DNA of 64,000 bases from Arthrobotrys musiformis (lineage: Eukaryota > Ascomycota > Orbiliomycetes > Orbiliales > Orbiliaceae). This document shows positions 47,501 to 57,826 of the stretch, one piece after another. The stretch lies in contig JAVHJL010000007.1 in the NCBI GenBank assembly GCA_036971715.1, positions 2,294,001-2,358,000 on the forward strand, given 5' to 3'. Position numbers and translations under genes: made by a program. How positions within the stretch are numbered: position 1 is the stretch's first letter; the number at the start of each line of letters is the position of its first letter. The notes beneath the pieces are model-generated. The model made no database searches. It was not told the origin of the DNA and was given only the letters and a program-made list of their open reading frames with translations.

Positions 47501-50500
47501 AGTTAACGTTAAGCAAAATTGAATGCTTGAACACTTACTACCTAATTAGCTAAGAACTTATATATGCAGGTGAGAATGCGATATACTTGAAATTGTCTGA
47601 TCGAAGCAGCTATAGACGCAGCTGCAGTGGATCGGCCGCGAGATCGAGATGCATGAAATGGCTGCCGTTTCGTTGAATGCAACGTTTCGTTTCGATGTTG
47701 CGATAGGATTGGACCAAACGCCATATAGCACTCTTCTAGAAGCCCCCATCTTAGACCAATAATCAATAGACCCACATACGATTTGATGTATGTTCTTGCC
47801 TATACCGGGTCTTGTATCCCAGCCACCATGAAACTTGAGTATGCGGCGAGTTTATTTTGTTAACTTCAAGGTGTCGATATATCAATATTATTCGGGGCAC
47901 CACGGCTAGTACCATTGGAATGGCACAATGCTGCCTCGCATTTGGACTCATCGATTGCAATCCCAAAGTTTCATTAGTGGCCGCAGTGGGGACAAATCGG
48001 GAGGCTCCCAAGCGAGAAGCATCCGCTCAAACCTATTCTACATAGAGTTAGTTTCCAGATACCTTATAAAACTACCCAGCCGCCATGCAAACCGGCTCCA
48101 GGGTACCACGTACTTACAGACCCTCGAAGGGCGAAAATATAGCATCTCAATGTGATCATTTCCCAAACGAAACTAGCGAAGGAATACGCATAATGTACTG
48201 TGCAAGGTGCCGAATGTCACCAGCCCAACGGCAGCCGTTGTCCTCAATGGGATAGTTAACCAGTTCAAAAAAAGCCACTTCCAATTTTCGAAGCTGATCG
48301 ATCATGCATGGTGGGGGTTTCAGATAGTATATTCATTGCCTTCTCTTGGTCAGTTCGAAATATTTGGCCCAATTCGGGAAAATATTGGACAAATACTTCA
48401 ACCATCAGTATACGTAAGCTGTAGCATTGCATAAAATAAAAAAAGAAAGAAAGAAATCCTGCAGCAAATATCATGTATCTTCCTTTATGGCCTCCACCGT
48501 CGGTCAATATATGTTAATCCAGAACCTTCAAGACCGCAAGGGAGAGGGCGGTCCCGGATGCATCAACACGTTCCGATAGGCCGTCTGTCCCGGTGAGTCT
48601 TCCACGTAACCCCACTTGATCTTGAGGCTATAACTGTTGGGAATGGAGATCGACAAATCGTCAAATTGATCGGAATGCCATTCTCATTCGCTAGTTTGCC
48701 TTCTATCAGTAAAGCAACTGCATAGCGTATAAATGCAGAGTGGGCATTGTACAAGGTCAAAGAAGCCTCTGGATGCGAGTGAGATTCTGCTATATGTATG
48801 TACATATGTCAAGTTAGCAGACCCATCTAGAAAGTTGTGAGCATGGGCTGTCGGCTTGTCTTCCCATAGGCTTGACAATTTTATGGAGATAAAAGGTACG
48901 TGTAGGTATTCCTGCGATATATGCCTGGGTGAGGCCTATGTTGGATTGGAATAATCGAACTTGGTGGGTAACTGATTGCCTGTATTTCGATACTTCAAGC
49001 TGATTTTGCGAGATGCAGTACTGCAGTGCATTCCACAAAATTGATCAAGGCGCAGAACTACACATACGTGTTTATTGCATATATCAATATCGAATCAGCT
49101 TTGATAACGCCTAAGGAAAAATCCTGAAAATGTCAACATACGTACATACCTAACACTAAACTACAATCATAAGCTTTCGTGAGACAAATCAGCAGATTCT
49201 CACGATGCACCTAATTGTTATAGCCAAGGTTGTAGTGAGCGCCGCCTGAAAGTTCATATTTTTAGGTTGCAGTTGTCGTTCAAAATCATTGCGCTCGGAT
49301 CTATGATGGCGCACACCAGTTATCCGGTTCCACTTTATCTGCTAGACAGCCGCAGCGGCGAGATCAAGATTGGTCCAAGCCAGATAGTTCTGCAGGTTCC
49401 AGACCGAGCCCCGGGACGTTCCATATTTTCTAAAACTGGTTAGATACGTCAAGTCAGCCAAAATCAAGGCCCAAACTTGCCAGGTTGAAGCCCCATTCCC
49501 CATAGTTTGTTTTAAACATGATATTATATTAGTTCCCACTTTCGAACTACGGTCGTTGTTTTAAGGCATATAAGTATGTGAAACGTCCAGAAACCCTTTG
49601 CATACATAACCGCCCAAAGGCCAGTCTAGACCAATAACCCAAAAACCGGCTTCACCGCTACCAGATTTGGACTTTATCCCAACAGATTCAAACTAATCGA
49701 GCGTTGTAAGCGCTCGATTCCCAGATCAGGTTGGATTTAAATCGGGGTTTTGGGTATCAATCGGTTAGAGATAGTTTCAGGCACGTTATAAGTATTGCAG
49801 AGGCAGACGGCATGCCCTGTTTTTGAGAATATGCATCTGGTGAAAACAAGTTTATGTATGTACGACCACAGCTGTGACAGTTTTGTGATATCACTTTTTT
49901 GTTTTTGAAACTGCAAGGAAACTTGACTATCAGGCCGACTGCAACCCGGATCAATGCGAAACGGCAGGACCTACCGACAATTATAACTTGCACGGGAATA
50001 GTCGACATATCCATGGCATCCACGGATGCGCAAGTACACGTACGTGGAGTCATTGGATATATCTGAACCCCACCAGGTTTACCGAGGCTGCCAAAGCCTC
50101 TCAAGCTTGGCTACAGCCGGGTAACAAACGATGGGGACTTAGGTACATATGTATTCATACATATGACGGAGTATACTAGTTAGGAGTTAGTAAGGAGTGA
50201 ATGCATATGCCGTCGCACAATCGACCAAAAGTTAGGGCAGGTGGGACGGACCAGGCTAACCACCAATTGCAATTAATTTTGGACATCGGATGATGTTTTC
50301 CATGTGAACGAATTCGCAAAGAATAAAACTACTTCCATCCTGAGCTTCGGATCTCACCACAACGCATCACTCCGCAGGTTACTTTGCATTCCCCATCTCG
50401 AGCCTTATATCTCTTAGCTGCTGGGAGGAAGCCACGGGTACCTCTAAACCGGATACAAGAAAGAAACCAAGACATTCTACAAGGGTAAGAGCAATCACAC

Positions 50501-50590
50501 ATTCTCAGCTCACGGCGAGGTTCATGCAAGTTGGCTTCCCCGAAGTGTACTGAACCGCCGCCTGCATTATCTAGAGCTCGTGATATCACA
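44546..50590. other. largest gene-poor region (6 kb)
   Basis: No gene is supported. A T-rich 3' region follows the bHLH gene to about 45070. On the minus strand four frames of 69-193 codons lie nearly end to end (47039-46830, 46845-46405, 46358-45777, 45811-45308), some with splice-like sites, but none matches a known family. The remainder is AT-rich with very short frames. No rRNA or convincing tRNA was found. Confidence 0.5.
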
Positions 50591-51189
50591 ATGGCCGGCA
50601 GGTTTCAACCGAAGGAACCAGTCCAGTTGGACCCCCCAAAGGACGATATCATCACTACAGAGTATCTTTCCAAGTGTGATGGTAAGTACTTCCAGTCCGC
50701 TACCACGAAAAAAAAAAAAAAAAAAAAAGGTTCCAACCATAGCCTGGAGAATACTGGCTGACGCAAGCTTTAACTTCCGCTCGTTCTTGTTCGTTTAGGG
50801 ACGAATGAGGGGTACCCTATCTATGTAGCTATTAAGGTAGCTATTTCATCACATGTACTCCTTCAATTCGTTCCCGTTTGTTAAGTCATCATGCAGGGCA
50901 CAGTCTTCGACGTTACAAACAAAAGAGAGTCATATGGCCCGGGTGGGTCTTATCACAGTACGTTCCCTTTCCAATCTTTTCGATTATGTTTAGTCACGGC
51001 TGACGGGATTTGCCTGCAGTTTTCACCGGGAAAGATGCATCCAGAGGTCTGGGCAAGTCTTCGTTGAAGCCTGAAGATGCCGTCCCAGATTACTCCGGAT
51101 TGAATGAATCTGAGATGGAGACCCTGGAGAATTGGTATACTTTTTTCAGCAATAGATATAACATTGTGGGGAAGGTTGAGGCAAACTAG
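50591..51189 (+). CDS. MAPR/cytochrome b5-like haem-binding protein
   Basis: Four exons, 50591-50681, 50799-50836, 50897-50957 and 51020-51189 (360 nt), give 119 aa. The family is the membrane-associated progesterone receptor (Dap1/PGRMC1) branch of cytochrome b5. Its haem is held by tyrosines in a Y-G-P-x-G-x-Y motif, seen here as SYGPGGSYHIF, followed by TGKDASRGLGKSSLKPED. Other matches are YPIYVAIKGTVFDVTN and a final WYTFFSNRYNIVGKVE. Family members support P450 enzymes such as Erg11 in sterol synthesis. No transmembrane segment is present, unlike yeast Dap1, so this is the short soluble form. Intron 1 carries a 21-nt A run (50708-50728). All phases match. Confidence 0.9.
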
Positions 51190-52207
51190 CTGAAAGATTG
51201 CGCATCATGCACCTGAAGGAAACAACGGTGCTATATGGAGGATCAGACTCCTTTTTTTGCCTAACTATGGGTCTAGACTAGACTACCCAATACCTCAAGA
51301 GACCCTCGCCTGGCGATATGTTTTACCCCCAACTGCTTACACATGTTATTCTCAGACATGCATAATATAGCTAGCAAACACTGGAATCAAAACGAAGCTA
51401 AGCGACTATCAAAGCTGAGTTTCATCCCATGAGTTAACTAGTGCATTGTGCGGCCACCTCGCTTCATCCCGGCTCCCGACAATCAGCCCAGAACCCTCCC
51501 TAACAGAGCAATTAATCTTCCACATAATCTTCCACAAGTAGAAGTTTTAAGAGATTATTTACCCGACGCCCTGGTTACGAGATCGCGATGTGAATTGCAT
51601 ACCCCACTGGATAGTGGTGATTGAATTGTGCAAAACGCAGTCCATGCACCGGGGGGACCCCATAATGCATATACTATAGCTTGAAGAAATTACGTAGATA
51701 GGGGCTCCTCCGTGCCTTTCGCATGGACTATGAAATCGGGTACTCTATTACGAATCGTTTTACTGAAAAAATGAGGGGTAAGTTTGTTTTGATTGTCTCG
51801 ATCACCAGACGTTCATCGCCCCGTAGAGAGCGGTGTGTGGTTGCAGCTATAGGAGAAAATACAACGAAGAACAACACGGCGGACACAGGTAGGAAACGGG
51901 TTTCCACCTCCCACGACCACCTAGAAGGAAACAGCCCCCCAACATTCGGCTCACTGCATAAGGATTTTCATGAAGGAAAAAATGAACAACAGTTGGAAGA
52001 GAGAGGGAGAGAAATAATACGAGTGTGATTGAATTAGGAAAACTTTTAGGTCTCCATGAATTCAAATGAAATGAACAGCATGGTAGAAATAGGAAACCCG
52101 GTTTGAATCTTTAAACGAAAAAAAAAGAAGAACAATGACCCTCTCAACGACGAGGGTGGCTGTTGCTGGTAATTGAAGCTAGGGTTGTCCCGCATGTGAG
52201 ACTCCAA
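51190..52207. other. intergenic region, MAPR gene to the Cys-rich gene
   Basis: A 1-kb region shared by the 3' ends of two converging genes. It has only short frames and no recognised elements. Confidence 0.55.
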
Positions 52208-52408
52208 CTAGTCGTTAGATGGGCCGGTGACTTGTGGCCCGCCACAACTAGGGCAAAGGGCCCCAGTTTCGACGACCTTCTCACGATCTTGGGTCTGAAC
52301 CCCAAAACATTGATGGAATGGGTCGTTCCTGGCGAAGTGACAGTACTTGACAATTCGATTGACGAAATGCCCGCAGGCAGGGAAGTGCATCTTCTCGTAT
52401 CTGCACAT
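52208..52408 (-). CDS. small Cys-rich zinc-ribbon-like protein
   Basis: A single coding exon gives 66 aa: MCRYEKMHFPACGHF, then YCHFARNDPFHQCFG and a final CPSCGG. Cysteines lie at 2, 12, 23, 34, 52 and 55. The closing C-x2-C plus C12/H14 suggest zinc binding, but this is inference. The layout resembles short fungal hypothetical proteins of the same Cys/His pattern. Upstream on the minus strand a TATA box (about 52941-52950) and a leader with two good introns (52771-52611 and 52583-52445) lead to this ATG. The spliced leader contains no other ATG, whereas the unspliced sequence does, which supports the model. The function is unknown. Confidence 0.6.
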   Translation of the reverse strand: MCRYEKMHFPACGHFVNRIVKYCHFARNDPFHQCFGVQTQDREKVVETGALCPSCGGPQVTGPSND

Positions 52409-55210
52409 TTTGTAGAGCTCTTTAGAGGTGGCAATCGTTCTGGTCTGAAAGGATAGGAGCGTGGCTAGTTGTTGGAGAAGACGATAGGCAAGAGGTATGT
52501 TAGAGGGAATCAATTGCCACAGCTACCTATCCGGGGAGCTTATTGTCACGAGATGGAGGAGCTCTGATGCTGTTGGGACTTACAGGTTTCTTTGGCTAGA
52601 TCTGGCTCGCCTGTAGAAGCTTATTGCTGATTTGGGGTATGGATATGCGACTATCCGATGCGTCTACAACAGAGTTAACGTCGGTGCTGCCCTAGGGCGG
52701 TTCCACAGCATATCTGCGTGTACGCAAGTTGGCGTAGTGAAGGCCTGGAAAGCTGAACACTACTCACTCACCTTTGATAATAATGGGATGTTTTAGCAGT
52801 CTTTTTTTGATAACGTTTGATGATGACGATGATGAGGTTTTGATGGAACTGAAGGGCACGATGTTGATGGAATCAGATGATTTTGGTAGCTTGTCAGTGT
52901 TGAGTGTTGAAATTCAATGGTAGGACAGAGCAGCACTAGCTATTATATAGGACGACCCGGCTACGTAACGGGAGACACTACGATCGCACTGTTCCAACCC
53001 CGGGTCGAAGGACTCAAAGTGCCCTACAAGGTCTAGATCCTATTGCAGCGGCATATTCTCTCAGATTCAGGTCATGAAAAATATATGATATGCTCCCAAG
53101 GTTTCTATCACATTTTTACGAGATGTTTCTTCCGATTCACTTTGGAAAAAGATTTTTCAATCAGCATCATTCATGTTAGGCGTGCGAGGCCAATGGGGAT
53201 GCCGCAACTACGCTTTACACACCTCGGACTTGCATAGATGTGAAATGAGCGGGCGAGCACATGTAGGCTGCCTGTGTGTAACCCCCACTTCTCATGTATA
53301 GGCATGAGGAGGTAGATACATATCCGCAAGATGGGGGTTCGTATCCCGAGTACGGCGGTATGTAGATACCTGATGCAGCGAATGAACTTGCAGACGGATG
53401 CAAGGCTGGGTTGAGCCGAGAGGTCGGGGGTCCAAAATCCATTTACGACAAAGATTTAAGGATATCTCTTTCTCAACTTCTAATGAGGTACCTAGATCTC
53501 CTGGGAAGGGATCACAATATCGAGGATCTTATAAAGGACCTTGGGACTGGTGACTACCCGAAATTTAAAACTCTATAAAACGACGTAGACGCTCCTTTAT
53601 AATACTCAAATGTTCAGACGAACCTAGCTCCACGGAAAATTTACCCGTTGAATTCTTACTAAAACGATTAAACTTTCGACTAGGCGAGCTCTATGTTAAA
53701 ACTCCATGTGTGAGAATCGATACCAGTACACTAGGGGCTCTAGCTTATAATTGCACTAGTCGACCGACCTACGTCTGCAACGTGCTCCTGACATCTAGCC
53801 GCCGCTTCAAGATACGCATACGTTTGTCCAAAATCACAAAAAGATTATGTCCAGCTGAAAGTAATTATAATTGTGACGGACTGTACATCAACCATGGTTG
53901 CAGGGGCTTGATATAGGAGGCAATCCACAAGTCGATCGAGACGAGACTGACGTCCGAAGGGCATTGCATTGTACACACTAAGGAAATCTTCCAAGTTCAA
54001 CATCGATCTGCAGATTCAAATATGGGCTGGAACATGAAGGCCGAGCAAGTAGGTAACCTCGAAGGCAAACGGCTGCAAAGCTAAGAGGACGAGTGGTTTG
54101 GAAGTCGGTATGCACTTGCCAGGTTAGCCTGCAGGCCAGCCCGTGGACTAGACCAGCATCGATTCGAGTCCGGATATTCCTATGCAAAAACCAAATGGAT
54201 ATCGCTACCAGTATGTTTACGCGAGCGCGACCCCGTTATAGCTACCTACATACATACCGGCAGCCTCACAAAGTGACAACGGCGAGAACGTAAAAGTACC
54301 TATTCAAGTACTGAAGTCATGGGAAGAAAAGACCAAGGTAACCCGTTCCGAAGAGGCTTGGGCCTTCTCCTGCATGCACTTCACATTGCTGATGCGAGAT
54401 ATCCTGTTACCAGAAATTTTCCCAGATTCTCTGTGGGGGTGGGTCCTCGACCTGGGAGCCTCACAGACAGGAGTGGAGGGTTTTGAATTTATAGAAATTC
54501 CACTGCAAACCGGGGTATCTATATCCAAATCCGGAGGGAAAACGGGACGGAACACGGGCCTAAAAGGAAAACCGTCTCGTCGAATAGCAGCTCCTCGAAT
54601 TATTGTTTGGATTTGTTCTCGAACATGATGCAATGCAAGATTTTAGAGTCCGTTCCGCTAAGACGCCCGAGTTCAGGCATCTTTAGGGTTCCAACGTGCA
54701 ACCAAAGAAATACAGTGGAGGCCAAGGTCATGCGCAATGAGTAGAGGACCTTCACTGCAGCAAGATGTTAGGCAAGTTCCTCGCTTGAGATTGCAACCCT
54801 GTATCAAACCAGGTATGTTTGACTGGACAATATTAATGCTACGGTGTATGGGTGTGTAGCACACTCCCGCTACGGAATTCTGTTTCAAGCTAGACAGAGG
54901 AAGCTCGAGTGTGGATACGGAAGATTCAATTCATCGGCGGTTCCTGATATACATTCTACTACTGCATATTCAGAGATAGGCTCGGAATTTCCTCCACTAT
55001 TAAGGTGTCGGGCTTTCGTGAAATTGTGTGAGGGAGGTATATAAAAGGAAGACAGATAGAGGTCGACCAGCAATGTACAAACGGCAGAAAAAACGCCTTG
55101 CCCGGAAATGTATGAATTTGCCTGCCCCCTAGATAATAAAAGGGAGGAAAGGCGATGAGATAGACTGAGAGGAAAAGGACGTGAAACAAGGAAAGTAAAC
55201 GTGAACAGGA
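52409..55210. other. leader of the Cys-rich gene and intergenic region to eS30
   Basis: From 52409 to about 52920 this holds the proposed spliced leader of the small Cys-rich gene, on the minus strand. From 52960 to 55210 I see only short overlapping frames, with TA-rich DNA at 53450-53710. No gene is supported. Confidence 0.5.
52941..52950 (-). promoter_or_regulatory. TATA-like box of the Cys-rich gene
   Basis: The minus strand reads CTATATAATA, about 530 nt upstream of the small ORF's ATG in genomic distance but directly upstream of its proposed spliced leader. Confidence 0.45.
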
Positions 55211-55604
55211 TTACGATCCAGGGTTGGGGTTCATCTGATCGAAGATGTTAGCAATCTATTATAGTTGTGTATCACGGACGGGGGGATTGAAGTTTCTCAC
55301 CTTTCTCTTTCCTCCGGTGAGGGTGACGTTAACGAAACGTCTGGTGTACAATATTCTCTTCTTTGCACGTCCCTTAGGAGACTTCTTCTTCTCTTGCTTC
55401 TCGACCTATATTCCAAACCAACTACCAGTCAGCCTGACCCTGATCTATCGCCAAATCCTTCTCGAATAGCATGTGTGTGCATGTATCCGCTGTCGGTGAT
55501 TCCTCCTCCTTCCTCCAGTTCCTTCAACCAGGTCGTGATCGTACCTTTGGAGTCTGAGACTTGACTTTACCCGCACGGGCGAGAGATCCGTGAACCTTTC
55601 CCAT
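55211..55604 (-). CDS. RPS30: 40S ribosomal protein eS30
   Basis: Three exons, 55604-55545, 55405-55301 and 55234-55211 (189 nt), give 62 aa, the usual length in fungi. The chain opens MGKVHGSLARAGKVKSQTPK, continues with VEKQEKKK, KGRAKKRILYTRRFVNVT and GGKRK, and ends MNPNPGS. These are unmistakable eS30 features. The protein is a small basic component of the 40S head/shoulder near the decoding site. There is no ubiquitin-like fusion partner, unlike animal FAU. Introns are 139 and 66 nt, both phase 0. The upstream region carries two CACGTGAC-type sites around an AACCCTAA site, as described for ribosomal-protein promoters in some ascomycetes. Confidence 0.97.
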
Positions 55605-57826
55605 ATTGTCGGTGTAGTGGAAGGAGTTTGTGTCGATTTATAGCTTGAAGCTTTCGGTCGAGGTAAAAGGTGGAGGTATGAAGCTTTCGTTCGTGATGTC
55701 GCTGGGCGAGAGGAGGTTGTCGATAGGAAATATGTCGATGGGGTTCGCTAGAGTGACTCCTCTGAAAACTCCCGCCACCAAAACGATCTGACTCAAATTG
55801 GAACGTTTGTCTTTCACGTGACTTGGGTTTGGAACCCTAAGCCTTTGTGCTCAGACCACGTGACAGAGATACCGTTTTTCACATCAATAATGGGAGAATG
55901 TGTTGCGACAAACAATTGGTCAACACCTCGGGAGCTCGTGACCAGAGGATGTTGTGGTACAGACCGGCTAAAGGGATGATGATTTCCGACCATTCAGACG
56001 CTTCTCCAACTTGCGGCAACACTTCGTTCACCAACTTCCTGGTTTTAGGCCATATTGTATCGATGGGGGTGCAGGGCAGGAAAGCGATATTCGGTGGATG
56101 GGAAATGTTATGGGATTGCCGAATTTGCCATCTCCTGGTCATACCCCCATGATGGGCCTTTCCTGACATCCCACTCACAATGTAGTGTTCGTAAGTGTTT
56201 TCTCCCGCTTGACCAGGAAATTTGGCGATGCTAACCAACGAGCATTCGATTCGCAGATTAAGGCAGTCGCCCATGGTTCAAGACCAGAATGGTCCATCAA
56301 TAACCGACTGTGGAAACCATGAGAGAGCCTGGTTGAAAGATACGCCTATGCCACGCGTATGTATCGTCTGAAAGGGCGGTGAGCTGCGAGCAAGCGTTCA
56401 AGTACGGTTGTATCCTGTCTTGGGTCCCGCGAGGCTCTATCGCGGCATGGCTAATTAAATGATTTAGTCATGCCAGGTCACCAGGATATCGGAGAGTCCA
56501 ATATTCCAATGTCCAATCTGTGGCCGGCTCATGGGCTCAGAATGTGGGCCATGCTACATGTGTGAGGTTGTGATAGAAGTTCTGTTGCATCACCATGATC
56601 GCTGCACCGTACATTGTGAGATACCTAGCATCACAAAGAAGCCAGACAGACAGATCCACGAGTTTGGTTGGGGATTCGCCAGCTGCCTTCTTTGGCAAAG
56701 GGCCAGTTGGAGTTGCCACGGTGCAAATGGTCTGGATTCGGTACCATCAAGCAGCTGGCGCGGCCTTGTTTGCAGGCCCTACAATTCCACAATCGCGGCC
56801 TGACGGAGGGACATCAGAGACGAGACCGCCCAAAAAATACGGTCCCCAGAATTGTCCGAATCAGCACGTTTTAGTGCCGCATTCTGCCAGCTGTGCAGCT
56901 GTGCCGCATCAGCACCCAAATTGCCAATCCACTCAGCCCGCAACACATGTTTGCCCCTGGGCGTCTACACCGGACATTGGCAGTTGGAAAGGTTGGGCTT
57001 TCGCGATCTCGCATCTCAAGGATACAGCAAGCCGCCCTTCAAGTTGCTCTGGAGGAGGGCTGGGACGTCTCCTTGAACTATCACGCTGAAACTTGTTTGG
57101 TCGGATTTTACGCCCGCCAATCACATTTCGTCAGCTCTCGAATCTGCCTTTCCTCGAAGGCACGGACCCGGGAAAACCGCAAAGGGGATAGGAAGCTTGG
57201 GTGGAAACCAAGATGTGGTGCCGGCCGTGCTCACAAGTGGCCTTGCGGAGGGGATGGTGTGGGTTGTGGGAGCTTTGCTAAGGAACCTGGAGGTACAGTT
57301 TCAAAAGCGGCAAACATAGAGCTAGACGTTCTCCCATCCATTAAGACCACCGCCGCACAAGACTCGAACGAGCATCGAAATCGACGCCAAACTATTCTAG
57401 CCCACTAGGCTTGCCACCAAGCTGACAAAGAAGTCGGCACTTTCGAGTTCGATCTCAAACGGCTCTTGCTGGAACGGATCGGGCACCATAAAGGAGTGGC
57501 TTTATCGCAGAGTCGTGTCGTGTCGCCACGGAGCCGCCACGAGCGAACTTGAAAACCTCTTGCCTTATTGAAATACTCAGCCGATTTACGGCAATCGAGT
57601 TTAAGGCCAACATTGCTCTTTGGAGTCTCATGCATTGACTGACTCGAAAAAAGAACGCTGAGCGGGCACTATACCGCTCCATTCCACAGCATCTTTCACC
57701 GGGCCGGCCCAAACCCCAATATATTCCTCCAAACATAAAACAACAACTCTCGAAAACCCGGCTAGGTCCCATATTACAGGGCAAGTTCGAAAGGAAGCAC
57801 AGCTTTCAGATCAGGAGGGAGGACCA
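55605..57826. other. divergent region between eS30 and a Zn2Cys6 gene
   Basis: This 2.2-kb region holds the eS30 promoter, with sites listed separately, and the upstream region of the Zn2Cys6 gene at 57827. Two overlapping plus frames (56595-57089 and 56893-57408, 164 and 171 codons) sit in slightly GC-richer DNA but match nothing and disagree in frame. No gene is supported. Confidence 0.5.
55815..55862. promoter_or_regulatory. CACGTG pair flanking AACCCTAA upstream of eS30
   Basis: CACGTG lies at 55815-55820 and 55857-55862, each followed by AC/AC(A)G, with AACCCTAA at 55833-55840 between them. These are 211-258 nt upstream of the eS30 ATG. CACGTGAC is the Cbf1-type site and AACCCTAA the Tbf1-type site. 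Both are known in ribosomal-protein promoters of Candida and related ascomycetes. Use here is inferred from sequence and position. Confidence 0.65.

Noticed and set aside
53320..53370. B-box-like GGTTCGTATCCC
   Set aside because: No matching A box or cloverleaf upstream. No tRNA call is justified.
56595..57408. Two overlapping plus-strand frames of 164 and 171 codons
   Set aside because: They overlap in different frames, have no family match and low protein-like character. The length is explained by slightly higher GC.
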